Shown here: piece after piece, positions 1 to 10,318 of the stretch
Position numbering within the stretch: the first letter of the stretch is position 1
Layout: each line of letters begins with the position of its first letter
From: Coix lacryma-jobi var. lacryma-jobi
Lineage: Eukaryota > Streptophyta > Magnoliopsida > Poales > Poaceae
Assembly: GCA_009763385.1 (NCBI GenBank)
Contig: CM019823.1
Coordinates: 168,050,302-168,114,301 of the forward strand
Direction of reading: 5' to 3'
DNA length: 64,000 bases
Notes under the pieces: generated by a model
Told to the model about the DNA's origin: nothing
Seen by the model: only the letters and a program-made list of their open reading frames with translations
The model's database searches: none
Program-made: the position numbers and the translations under genes

Positions 1-1
1 A

Positions 2-253
2 GAAGTGCTCATGGGCAACCTCGACCATAAGAAACCTCGAGGCCCCCCTGACGGGGCTATTTTCGACCAGATGCTCGAGGATCCCTGCCCTTATCACAAG
101 GGCCCCGTGAATCACAAGCTAAAAGACTGCCGACTGCTGAAGGGCTTCTACGCCAAGCTCGACGACAAGAAGAGGACACGCCTAAGGGCAAGGACAACAA
201 ACGACGCGACGACGGGGACGCGGGTTTCCCCCCGGTGCGTGACTGCTTCATGA
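2..253 (+). pseudogene. gag: T1 gag, C-terminal end
   Basis: The frame open from position 2 ends the nucleocapsid part of the Tat-type gag. It contains a zinc-knuckle-like Cys/His stretch at about 83-130 (CPYHKG, then NHKLKDC) followed by the basic segment usual in Tat gags. The reading shifts near 170, and the acidic Lys/Asp-rich continuation that leads to the protease is in another frame (ORF from 235, residues MIYGG). The N-terminal capsid part lies outside the window. In the intact family gag and pol form one long polyprotein. Confidence 0.7.
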
Positions 254-1026
254 TCTACGGGGGCCCAACCGTCGGGCTCTCAGCTCGGGAGAGGAAGAAG
301 GAACGCCGGGAGGTCTTCGCACTCCGCCACGACACCCCCCAGTACCTCGACTGGTCCGACGCGCCGATCACGTTCGACCGTAACGACCACCCGGACCATG
401 TCGTAAATCCGGGGCGTACCCCTCGTCGTCGACCCCGTCATCGTCGACGTACGGTTCTCCAAGGTGTTGATGGATGGGGGCTCGAGCCTCAACGTCATAT
501 ACCTCGAGACTCTCGACCTCCTGGGGATTTTGAGGGATCAGCTCCGACCCAGCGTCGGGGGGTTCCACGGAGTCGTACCAGGGAAGGCTCACCCCTCGGG
601 CGCATCGACCTGCCAGTTTGCTTTGGCACGCCGGCTAACTTCCGCCGGGGAGACGCTCACCTTCGAGGTAGTTGGATTCCAAGGGACCTACCACGCCATC
701 ATCGGTCGGCCAGGCTACGCCAAGTTTATGGCGGTTCCCAACTACACATACTTGAAGCTCAAGATGCCGGGGCCGAAAGGGGTCATCACCATCGACACCT
801 CCTACGAGCACGCGTACCACTGCGACGTGGAGTGCGTCGAGCGCGGGGAGGCCAACGTCCACCTCGACTCGCTCGAAGCCCTAGCGGCCCTGGCCACCGA
901 AGAGGCCCCTGAAGCAAAACGTCACGCCGGCGCCTTCGAGCCGGCAGAGCACACCAAGCTGATACCCACTCGACCCAACCTCGACCGATGGCAAGACGCT
1001 GGCCATCAGTGCCAGCCTCGAGCCTA
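254..1026 (+). pseudogene. pol: T1 aspartic protease region of pol
   Basis: The retropepsin processes the Gag-Pol polyprotein. The catalytic motif is seen as DGGSS at about 473-487 in the frame open from 464 to 1027. The flap and C-terminal hydrophobic part (IIGRPGYAKF) follow near 697-730. The DGGS form of the D-T/S-G triad is usual in plant Tat-type elements. A frameshift near 415 separates this frame from the upstream Tyr-rich linker. The frame ends at 1027 just after an Ala/Glu-rich linker. In the polyprotein frame a TAG at about 1026-1028 interrupts the join to RT. Assignment as protease is firm; activity is not expected. Confidence 0.8.
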
Positions 1027-1028
1027 AA

Positions 1029-1975
1029 TAGGAAGCAGTGCTCGTCGACTTTCTCCGCGCGAACATCAACATGTTTGCGTGGGGCCCCTCGGACATGCCA
1101 GGCATACCGAGGGGAGTCGCCGAGCACGCCATGGAGATCCAGGCCGGGTCCAGACCGGTGAAGCAACGCCTGCGCCGCTTCGACGAGGAGAAGCGCAGGG
1201 TCATCGGCGAGGAGGTGCATAAGCTTTTGGTGGCTGGATTCATCAAGGAGGTATTTCACCCGGAGTGGCTAGCTAACCCTGTACTAGTTAGGAAAAGAAT
1301 GGAAAAATGCGGATGTGTGTAGACTACACTGGTCTGAATAAAGCGTGTCCAAAGTTCCATTTCCTTTACCTAGAATTGATTAGATTATCGATTCCACTGC
1401 GGGGTGTGAAGTACTTTCATTTCTCGATGCGTATTCCGGCTACCACAAGATTAGGATGAAAGAATCCGACGAGCTCGCTACCTCTTTTGTCACGCCTTTT
1501 GGTATGTATTGCTACGTTACAATGCCCTTCGGCCTTCGAAACGCCGGGGCAAACGTACCAACGTTGCATGCAGCATATCTTTGGCGAACACATAGGCAAA
1601 ACCGTCGAGGCCTACGTCGATGACATCGTGGTTAAAACCAAGAAAGTCGGGAACCTCATCAGCAATCTCAAGACCACGTTCGAGTGCCTCCGGGCCAAGA
1701 ATGTGAAGCTCACCCCGAGAAATGTGTCTTTGGTGTGCCCCGGGCATGCTACTACTTGCTACATTGTCTCACAACGGGGGATCGAGGCCAACCCCGAAAA
1801 GATCTCAGCAGTCACGAGGATGGGCCCAATTCGAGACCTCAAGGGCGTACAGAAAGTGACAGGCTGCCTAGCTGCTCTCAGTAGGTTCATCTCGAGGCTA
1901 GGGAAAAGGCGCTACCTCTCTACCGCTTGCTGAAGAAGACGGAACGCTTTGCGTGGACCCTTGAAGCCGAGACGC
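1029..1975 (+). pseudogene. pol: T1 reverse transcriptase region of pol
   Basis: RT copies element RNA into DNA. The N-terminal approach (FAWGPSDMPGI at about 1074-1110) and fingers (VHKLLVAGFIKEV, about 1213-1253) are in the frame 1038-1322. After a frameshift near 1300 the palm continues through CVDYTGLNKACP, the FVTPFG segment, and MPFGLRNAGA near 1520-1550. The catalytic YVDD motif is at 1613-1624. Frame changes near 1300 and 1550 and a TAG near 1381 break it. Between about 1265 and 1580 the DNA is visibly more AT-rich than the CTCGAG-rich neighbourhood. The C-terminal thumb (tether to RNase H) runs to about 1975 with another shift near 1725. Confidence 0.85.
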
Positions 1976-1985
1976 CCTAACCAAG

Positions 1986-3490
1986 TTGAAGGGATTGCTG
2001 ACTTCCGCGCCAATCCTCGTGCCACCACGACCAGCCCAGGGTGACGATCCCCCCGAGTCCCTTCTCCTCTATGTGGCCGCAACCACTCAGGTGGTCAGCG
2101 CGGTCATAGTCGTCGAGAGGCACGAGGAGGGTCGTGCATTGCCGGTCCAACGGCCGGTGTACTTCACCAGTGAGGTACTCTCCGAGGCCAAGGTCCGATA
2201 CCCGCACATCCAGAAGCTGCTCTACGGCATCATCATCACGAGGCGCAAGCTCCAGCACTACTTCCTCGCTCATCCCGTAACGGTGGTGTCATCCTTCCCC
2301 CTCGGTGAGATCATCAACAATCGGGAGGCCACGGGGAGCATCGCCAAGTGGTCCGCCGAGCTAATGGGGGAGGCCATCACCTACGCCCCGCGAAAAGCCA
2401 TCAAGTCGCAAGCGTTGGCGGACTTCGTTGCTGAATGGACCGACACCCAGCTCCCGCCGGCACAAATCCAAGCCGAGCTCTGGACCATGTACTTCGACGG
2501 ATCCCTCATGAAGACGGGGGCAGGCACATGCCTGCTCTTCATCTCACCCCTCGGAGTCCACATGCGCTACCTGCTACGCTTGCACTTCCCCACCTCCAAC
2601 AACGTCGCCGAGTACGAGGCCCTCGTCAATGGGCTGCGCATCGCCCTCGAGCTCGGGGTCCGACGCCTCGACATTCGAGGGGACTCGCAGCTCGTCATCA
2701 ACCAGGTTATGAAGGCTTCGAGCTGCATCGACCCCAAGATGGAGGCATACTGCGGAGAAGTGCGCAAGCTAGAAGACAAGTTCTACGGCCTCGAGCTCAA
2801 CCACATCGCTCGAAATTACAACAGGCCGCAGACGAGCTGGCAAAGTTGGCGTCCACCGCGCGGCACGGTTCCACCAGATGTCTTCTCGAGGGACGTTTTC
2901 GAGCCATCCGTCAAAATCGGCCCGGGGGCTGGCCCCTCGACGCCACACCTCGAGCCAGACGCGGGGGCTCGACCATTAACGCCACCCCTCGAGAACGACC
3001 CCTCGACATCCGATGAGGCAATGCAGATTGATACGCCCGCCTCTCCTTCATCGCGACCCCTCGACTGGCGGACGCCCTTCCTCGACTACCTGACGCAAGG
3101 CGTGCTACCGGAAGATAAGACGGAGGCCCGACGCATCGCTCGAAGGGCCAAGACCTACGTCATCTACGGCGACGAAAGAGAGCTGTACCGTCGAAGCCCA
3201 TCAGGAATCCTTCAACGCTGCATCCCCCTCGAGGAGGGACGCAGGCTCCTCGACGACATGCACTCGGGGGCTTGCGGCCATCACGCAGCGCCAAGGACCC
3301 TGGTAGGGAACGCCTTCCGACAGGGCTTCTACTGGCCAACCGCCATCGGAGACGCCAAGCGCCTGGTCCAAGCTTGCCAAGGGTGTCAGTTCTACGCCAA
3401 GCAAACGCACCAGCCCGCGCACGCCCTGCAGATGATCCCCATCACTTGGCCGTTTGCCGTCTGGGGGCTCGACCTCGTGGGCCCCTCAAG
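1986..3490 (+). pseudogene. pol: T1 RNase H, archaeal-type second RNase H, integrase zinc domain
   Basis: This is the longest open stretch of T1. Residues for the first RNase H (LLLYVAATTQVVSAVIV to KLQHYFLAH) lie at about 2065-2275. A second RNase H fold follows at about 2485-2830, with acidic motifs MYFDGSL (about 2489), NVAEYEAL (about 2600) and DIRGDSQLV (about 2672). Two RNase H domains in a row are the hallmark of Tat elements, where the second one is of the archaeal type. A Pro/Ser-rich linker comes next, then the integrase HHCC zinc domain at about 3255-3395 (DDMHSGACGHH and CQGCQF). The frame leaves the polyprotein near 3490 by a frameshift. The region before 2065 is the end of the RT connection. 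Confidence 0.85.
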
Positions 3491-4305
3491 ACGACAACTG
3501 GAAAGTACACGCATGTGCTCGTGGCCATCGACAAATTCACCAAGTGGATCGAGGCCAAGCCCATAGGCGACCCCACCTCCGAGAAGGCTGTCGAGTTCAT
3601 CGCCGACATCATGTACCGGTTTGGGGTGCCTAACGTCATCATCACCGACAATGGCACCCAATTCACGGGCAAAAAGTTCACCAACTTCTGCGACGACAAC
3701 AACATTCGCGTGACCTGGGCCTCGGTCGCGTACCCTCAATGCAACGGGCAGGTCGAGCGCGCCAACGGCATGATACTCCATGGGCTGAAGCCGAGGCTGT
3801 TCAAGACCCTCAAAAACTTCGGAAAGGGGTGGGCTGCAGAGCTCCCCTCGGTGCTGTGGGGCCTCAGGACTACGCCGAGTCGAGCCACCGGGTTCACTCC
3901 GTTCTTCCTAACCTACGGCGCCGAGGCTGTCTTGCCTACGGACCTCGAGTACGGCTCCCCTCGACTTCGAGCCTACAACGAGCAAACCAACGATGAAGGC
4001 TCGCCAACGCCAAGGACCAGCTCGAGGAGGCCCGAGACGTGGCGCTCATCAACTCCGCGCGCTACCAGCAAACACTTCGACGCTACCACGACAAGCACGT
4101 GCGCAAGAGGGACCTGGCGGTGGGGGACCTCGTGCTTCGACGGCTGCAGGATAATCGAGGGCGCCACAAGCTCACCCCTCCATGGGAGGGCCCATACACC
4201 GTAGCTGAAGTGCTCAAGCCAGGAACGTACAAGCTCTACGACGGTCAAGGCAGGATCCTGGCGAACGCATGGAACATATCTCAGCTACGTCGCTTCTACC
4301 CTTAA
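3460..4305 (+). pseudogene. pol: T1 integrase core and C-terminal domain
   Basis: Integrase inserts the DNA copy into the genome. The DDE acid positions are visible: the Asp of GLDLVGP near 3470, the Asp of ITDNGTQF near 3645 and the Glu of GQVERAN near 3755. After a frameshift near 3490 the core is open to about 3990, and a second shift near 4000 moves the C-terminal part to the frame 4039-4305. That part contains the GPY/F-type motif (WEGPYTVAEV, about 4184-4213). The polyprotein ends with RRFYP and TAA at 4303-4305. The shifts make this copy a pseudogene unless they are sequence errors. Confidence 0.85.
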
Positions 4306-4846
4306 GGCCTCGAGGCCTTGTTCATTTTGTTGCTTTGTACAAACACGTTGAATATGAATGAGCCAACTCGTGCACCATCTTTCATATTACTTAGCAACTT
4401 AAGGTAGCCTCGACCCTGCTTGCTCAGGGTCGAGCCTCCCTCGGGGGCTGACAGGGGGAACCCCCTCCCAGACTCCGGAAAAAAGCGTTTTCTTTTCAAA
4501 AATTCGACCCTCGTCTCGACTCGCACCTCGAGCATACTAGCAGCGTCTAAATCCGTAAATACCCGAGCCTCCAAGAGTCGGGGGGCGTCGACGTAGACGG
4601 CCACCTACGCCCCCGGGCTACGGTACCCTACCTACGCCTCCCCTCGAGGAACTCGTGACGCGTATCGAAGGAACACGACCAAGCCGGTTGAAGCTCGAGC
4701 TAGCGACAAAGAGAAGTGATCGAATAAATTTGAAAAGAAAACAGCTTCTTAAATAAACAAGTCATATACACATATTGACCTCGACAGGCCATAAGTCATG
4801 ATTTGATTCTTACAAGGGCCTCGACCCCAAATTTGGCACGCAGGCC
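4306..4846. other. T1 spacer between integrase stop and antisense gene
   Basis: No gene is seen on either strand in this roughly 540 bp stretch. It contains a PPT-like block at 4440-4470 (CTCGGGGGCT followed by GACAGGGGGAACC) that resembles the real polypurine tract and LTR start at 10308-10330. An internal second PPT-like motif just after pol would fit what is known for some Tat elements, but this is only a likeness. The rest is rich in CTCGA words like the whole element. Confidence 0.5.
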
Positions 4847-5377
4847 TCATTCTTCATCCGTCTGGAATTCCTCCCCAAGCTCTTCTGCCGCGGGCTCAGC
4901 CTCGACATCCGGCCAGGAGGAGGGGGGCCACCTACACCACTGTCCGCATCAGGAGGCAGCACGTCCTCCTCGAAGAGCTTCGCGAACGCCGCCCCCGGCT
5001 CTCCACCTTCTCCAGGATCTTGTCGACGCGGCGGTCGTTCCATTCCTCGTCCTTCCCCTCGATCTCGATGAAGCCCTTGGCGACAACGTTGACCGGTAGC
5101 GGAAGCCGGAGCGGACGGCCGCAAACGCCTGCTTTACGCCGTGGTGGAGAGCGCTCCTGACGCGGTCCCGCGCGGCCACGTCGAAGAAGCACAGGGCGTC
5201 GACCAGGGCGTCGCCTCGAGCCACCGCGCCCTCCGCCGCGGCCACCGGTCGGCACCCCACATAGAGCTGAGCCGGTCGAGGGTGCAGCGCGCCCGTTCCG
5301 CCACCATGGTCTCACCCGGAGTTGCTCCACGAGAGTCTGATTCGTCTCACGGAGCTCCTCGGCGGTCTTCTCGACGT

Positions 5378-5457
5378 CTATGCAACAAACAGAAAGAATG
5401 AGACCGCGACGTGACAAAAACCTCGAAATCAAGGCAAAGACAAGGCATGAAAATTAC
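5378..5457 (-). other. Predicted intron 3 of the T1 antisense gene
   Basis: On the minus strand the donor is GCGATG|GTAATTTTC and the acceptor TTGTTGCATAG|ACGTCG. The 80 bp segment is T-rich within a GC-rich coding region. It ends the coiled-coil exon and starts an exon reading VEKTAEELRETNQTL, which continues the coiled-coil style. Confidence 0.65.
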
Positions 5458-6995
5458 CATCGCAGTGCGCGCCCAGAGCAGCGAGGTCGCTGGTGAGGCC
5501 CTCGACGCGCTGCTCGAGCCTACGCTTCTCGGACAGCACGTCAAGCTTTTCGCCCTGAGGCCTTCGACCAGCTTGCCCGTATCGGCAAGGGCCAGATCCT
5601 TCCGGATCACCTCTTGCCGCGCCGCCTCCGCTGCAGCCTGGGCGGTGGCGACACCATTCTTGGCCTCCTCGGCCTCCTTCTTCGCCGCCTCCGCCGCGGA
5701 TCGGGCGGTGGCGGCTTCGCTTTGGGCCCTCTCGGCCTCCTTCTTCGCCGCTTCCGTCGCAGATCGGGCGGTAGCGGCCTCACTTCGAGCATCGGCGGCA
5801 TCCTTCTTCGACGCCTCCGCCTCGGACAGCGCGGTGGTGGCCTCCTCCTTTGCCTGAGCGGCCTCGTCCCGAGCCGCCCGAGCCTCCGCCTGTGCGGCGT
5901 TGAGCCGGCTCGCCATCTGGGCGTTCCGATCCAGCTCGGCACGGAGCTCTTGGAGTTGCGCCTGCGCCTTCGCGAGGGCAGCCGCCGCCTGCGCGGACCT
6001 CTCCGCTTCCTCCGAGAAGGACTGCTCCGCCTCCGCCACGAGCGCGGCCAGCTCCCTGAAGATCAACCCCGCCTCCCGCGGAGTTCCCTGCCGAGCCGAT
6101 CGCTCCACGGGGATCATGGCGCGGGAGGAGCTCGGCGCGTCGGGATATGGCCACGCCGGTCGATCAAGCTCGACGTTGGGCGGGCCCTCGACCTCCGGCT
6201 CAAGCAGCGCCAGCTGCAAACCACCAACCGGCGGCACCGGCTGTGGCTCTCCCCGCACCTCCGCCGTCTCCTCCTGCTGCTTCGCCCGAGGCGATGGTAC
6301 GGCCTCGCGTAGAGGCAGGGACTCGAGCGGTAGCGGGTCGCTCGAAGGGTGGCTCGTCGCCAACCTCTCCCCCCTCTCGGGTCCTCCGGCGTCTTGTCGC
6401 CCCGGCCGGTGCCTCGAGCGCTTCCTCCAGCGTTGAGCCCTCGACCGGGGCGGCACCCGCTCGTCCAGGAGCTCCTCCACCGTCGGCACCTTCTCCACCG
6501 ACGCCTCTCCCTCCTTCCCCTTCTCCGCGGGCCGGCTCGCGTCGACCGGGACTCGAGGGCCGCCGACCCTTCAGCCCCAGACGCCAACGGAGCCATGCTT
6601 GTCTCGGGAGCTCCCCCAGATGGTCGTCGCAACGGGGGGAGGAGTGGCCCTCTCGATAGGCGCCACCCGAGGAGGAGGAGGAAGAGGAGGTGCGGTGCCG
6701 CGACGGACGCGGTGGCGGCAGGCTCGGCGCCAGGAGCCGTGGTCCCTGCTGAAAAAGGAGAACAACGTCGTCAGAAACAGAAAAAGCTTCGACCCCGTGG
6801 TCGACGGCGTCGGCCTCACCAAGATCCGCGGCGGCCATCTGGCTTCCCCGAGCCATGGCTCGAGCCTTCGCCAGCCAAGCGGCCTCCCCAGCGGAAGAAG
6901 GAGCCATACCTCGAGGTGCTTGGACCTCGGCAGAACTCGAGGTCTTGGCCCGCTTGGACGCTGCGGGGACCATCTCCTGCCGGGGGCGCTTCTCC

Positions 6996-7078
6996 CTGAA
7001 AAGCCAGAAAACAGCCCATATCACCAAAGGTAAAAAGGTAAAGTTTCCCTACCAACGAAATTAAGGAGACCTACTCAC
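6996..7078 (-). other. Predicted intron 2 of the T1 antisense gene
   Basis: On the minus strand the donor is TTTGG|GTGAGTAGG and the acceptor GGCTTTTCAG|GGAG. The 83 bp segment is T-rich and markedly lower in GC than both flanks, which is typical of grass introns. Confidence 0.65.
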
Positions 7079-8093
7079 CCAAAGCGAGGGCGGGACCTCT
7101 TCCCCGAATCGCCGGACCCGCTCAGGGGCTTCGAGCCCGCCCCATAGCTCGAGCCACGCCCCTGAGCCGTCTCCACGTGGCTTGGACGGGGGGAAAGCGC
7201 CCGATGCGTCTCGTGGCCCGACCCAGTGGGAGCTCTCCTCCTGCCTTTGTCCCGGGGGGGGACCGCGTCCCCCTCGAGCGGTCCTCGTGGCGCCCTTCCT
7301 TGCGCGGGCTCCGGGACCTGCTCCGGCGCACGTGCCGGCGGTCGCGTCCCCCGCGTCGGTCTCCTTCTCCCGACGACGGTGCGGTGAGGAGCTCCGGGAG
7401 CGCTCACGGCTCCCCACCCGACGGTCATCATGGCGGGGGCTCGACGCCCCCTCATGTTGCCCGCTCCTCCGCGGGCTCGACGCCGCCCTCGGCGACTTGC
7501 GGCGATCGGACCCGGAGTCCCTCTCGACGTGTTGGCCGCTTCTCGAGGGCCGGCCCTTCTCGAGACCCCCCCTGGGCAGACGTGGCCGTGGCCTCCTTCT
7601 GTGCCGCGGCGACGGCGCCCCGGGTCCGAGGCTTCCTTGCGTCCGGGGGCACGTCCGGCACGGAGCTCGACGGGCCTTGAGCCCCCGACGAGGCAGGGCT
7701 CGGCGCCGCCTTCCGCGGCTGCGTCCCGCGCGATCCCTTCGCCCGAGGGACCTCCAAGACATCCTCCTGCACAGAGGAACGGTCAGCCCGGACGTCGACG
7801 ACCCCCGCGCGCCTCAGACGCGCATCCATCCCTCGTCGTCACTTCCTCCTCATCATCACTCTCCTCCTCCGAGCTCGAAGAGCTGAGCTCGGGGGACCCA
7901 TCTCCAGGCTGCCGGTTACGACGAGCCTTCGCCAGCCTCTGCTCCCGAGCCGAGCGACGCAAGTTTTTGTCTTTCTCTTTCTTCTTTCTGGCATCCTTGC
8001 TCTCCTTGTCTTTCTGAGCAGAGAGGCGCCTCACCTGGGTATCCGCGGCGTCCTCCCTCACCGGGGCCTCGACGCACGACAAGTAAACGTCCC

Positions 8094-8204
8094 CTGCGAA
8101 GAAGAAGAAGCATGACGAGAAAAAACCACAAGAAGAATGTACAAGGTTCGGAGAAAGAGAAAGGGGGAGGAGGCTCGGGACAGCTTAGCTCGAGGGGGGC
8201 TTAC
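8094..8204 (-). other. Predicted intron 1 of the T1 antisense gene
   Basis: On the minus strand the donor is CTG|GTAAGC at 8205/8204. The acceptor follows a pyrimidine-rich tract and reads CTTCTTCGCAG| at 8094. The 111 bp between them is C/T-rich and has no coding look. Joining the frame that ends RP at the donor to the frame DVYLSCVEAP after the acceptor keeps one reading frame (phase 1). Confidence 0.6.
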
Positions 8205-9301
8205 CAGGTCGAGACACCCCTTGTCGGGTGCCATGGCGATCAGGTTGGTGTCCTCGGGGACGAACGACCCTTGGATCGTGATCGACACCCGGGAGACGCC
8301 CTCGTTCCGAGGCAGCCTCTCCTCGGCCATCCTCGACCGATTTAGCGCCTCGAGCTGGGCCTTCGGCCCCATCTCGTGCATAAGAAGGGGGCGGTCCGCC
8401 AGCGGAAGAACCCTTCGCTGATGGAACGCCCAGATGACCGCCTGAACGGTCAGATTCTTCTCGTCCACCAGCATCTTCATCATCTTCATCAGCGAAACCA
8501 GGTGGCGTTGCCTGTCCGCCGCGACACCCCAGGTCCACTTCTCCGGGCGCTGAGTGAGGACCCTGCCGGTGTACTGCGGAAGGACCACCTTCATTCCGCA
8601 GGTAGAACCAGTGGTCGTCCCACCCGGCCTGGTTGGTGGAAAGCTTGTAGCGGAGGTATTCGCGGGGGACATTGGCCGACGAGGTCCCAGTCCTCGCAGT
8701 GACGGTGAGGGAGCCCATGCGCACGAGCCGCCTCCCGCTGGGCTTCAAGGCCTTGATGAAGAGCTCGCCCCGGAAGAGGTGGACGAACATCTCCCAGTGC
8801 GGCTCGATCTTCAGGTACCCCTCGCACACCGCGGCGAAGATGGCGGCGTGCGAAATTGAGTTGGGGGAGAAGTGTTGCAGCTCCACCTCGTAGTGGTGGG
8901 TCAACGCCCGCATGAAGCGGCTCGGCGGAACACCGAGCCCCATGCGGTGGTAGCGCGTGAAGCTCACCACGTACCCCTCCGGCGGGTGCGGCTCCCGGTG
9001 ATCCGCCGACGGGATAGCCCACCACGCGGGTCCCTCCCCGGGTTGGGACGGAGAAGCCCCGGGCCACCAACGTCCTCCTCACGCTTCGTCAGGCTAGTCT
9101 CTCGCGCTGCGTCACCTTCGTCGGGCTCCAGTCTCGCCGAGCGCTTGTGTCTGGGCAGCCATGGCGATGACGGCGCGCCCCGAGCAGCGGACGGACGGCC
9201 GGAAAATTCCCAATCGACTAACTCGAGGAAGAGGGCGCGTGAAGGCTACGGCGGCGGTAAAGGCAAAGGCAAAGTAAAGGGTTCCTCTTCCCCTCTTTCG
9301 A

Positions 9302-9309
9302 TATTTATA
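9302..9309 (-). promoter_or_regulatory. TATA box for the T1 antisense gene
   Basis: The minus strand reads CTTATAAATATCG here, about 130 bp before the first possible ATG (near 9173) and 200-300 bp before the conserved domain. It is an isolated AT-rich patch in a GC-rich region, so it is a plausible core promoter for antisense transcription. Confidence 0.5.
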
Positions 9310-10303
9310 AGAGAAAACCCAGCGGGCGGGGTTTCCCACGACGGCGGAAAAAGTAACCGCACGCATTTAATGTGCCCACCTAACCGCATCTCGAGCTGGT
9401 CGACAGGTACACGCGGCAACTCCGCATTCGCTCCACTTCTCCGGGCCCACCACGGCCGCCGCTCCGACTTCTTGTCGGTCGCCCTAGCGCCACGATCTCC
9501 ACTACCTCGCCTAAAAAGGCGCGCCCAACGGGCAGAAGGTTTCCAAGCGACGGAGGCTTCTTCAGGAAGGTAAAAACGGGCCCCGGCCCTAAGTCTCGAA
9601 GCAGCGAAGGCTGGCCCTCGGAAGAGGGTTCGACAGCCGGCTTCGAGCACCCGAGTCAGGGACACCAAGGGGCGCCACTCGCAGCATCGCTCGAGGGCCA
9701 AGCCCTCGAGGCCCCTCACGTGTATCCAAGGCGGGGAGCACGACATGCAGTGAGATCCCCTCGGAGGGAGGCATCGAGCCACCGGGTCCTATCGAATGGA
9801 CCCGGCACTCCTGCAGACTGAGCACCCATGCTTTATGAGATCGCCTCCGGGCTACAGTCGACCCCATCGAACGGGGCACGAGGTCTCACTTGGATTCCCC
9901 GTTACCAGCTCACCGGGAACCTCGATACTCGCCCGCTCGTGGTAGTACGAGGCATCCCCCCTCGCATCCGATCGAAAGGACTCGCGGGATGACAAGCCGG
10001 GCAACCGGCGTGCCGGACGGCTCGAAGTGCCGGCCGGTCGGTTCAGCCTGGCACCCCTCGACGAAAGAGGGTAAAAAACTCGGGGGCTCGACACCCCCGA
10101 ACCTAAAAAACGCAACTAACATTCACACTCACAAAACAGCCCACGAGGGAGTCCTAACCACTCCCCGTGGCCTCGGGGCTACACCCGCGGGTGTCGCTCG
10201 CACGACACCCACGGAATCAAAGCAACCAAACCCTCGAGATCCGGCTAGCTAACCCTCGAGATCCCAGTCGGGAGCCCCTGCTCGAGTGCAAACACTCAAA
10301 CAA
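9310..10303. other. T1 untranslated region before the 3' LTR
   Basis: About 1 kb without a supported gene. It is rich in CTCGAG and in short G/C hairpins, for example around 10079-10099, where CTCGGGGG and CCCCCGA face each other. Open frames here are short and without family likeness. It would be the upstream region of the antisense gene and the 3' UTR of the sense RNA. Confidence 0.5.
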
Positions 10304-10318
10304 GGGCTCGGGGGCTAC
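10304..10318 (+). other. T1 polypurine tract
   Basis: The G-rich run GGGCTCGGGGGCTAC lies immediately before the TG that opens the 3' LTR. It is the expected primer site for plus-strand DNA synthesis. Confidence 0.7.

Larger units (their letters stand above)
4847..9173 (-). pseudogene. T1 antisense gene with gypsy-type (PF04195-like) domain and coiled coil
   Basis: Read on the minus strand from about 9173. The first part (9000 to about 8210) matches the plant 'putative gypsy type transposon' domain: residues GLGVPPSRFMRALTHHYEVE, then a PQYTGRVLTQRPEKWTWG segment after a frameshift near 8600. A Lys/Arg/Glu-rich and Ser/Asp-rich stretch follows (about 8080-7800). Then come Arg/Pro-rich sequence and a long Ala/Glu/Lys heptad coiled coil at about 6060-5500, with repeated SEAATARSA and EAAKKEAE units. 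The C-terminus is acidic and ends in TGA at 4847-4849. Three GT-AG introns fit (8094-8204, 6996-7078, 5378-5457). Antisense ORFs are known in Tat elements such as Grande; their role is unknown. The shifts suggest a decayed copy. Confidence 0.7.

Noticed and set aside
5411..6436. Plus-strand frames across the T1 antisense coiled coil
   Set aside because: Shadows made by the high-GC repeat codons. The minus strand has the heptad pattern and intron borders.
7745..7800. A further intron in the T1 antisense gene ending at CTGTGCAG
   Set aside because: The acceptor looks good, but the only nearby donor would give an intron too short for plants (about 35 bp).
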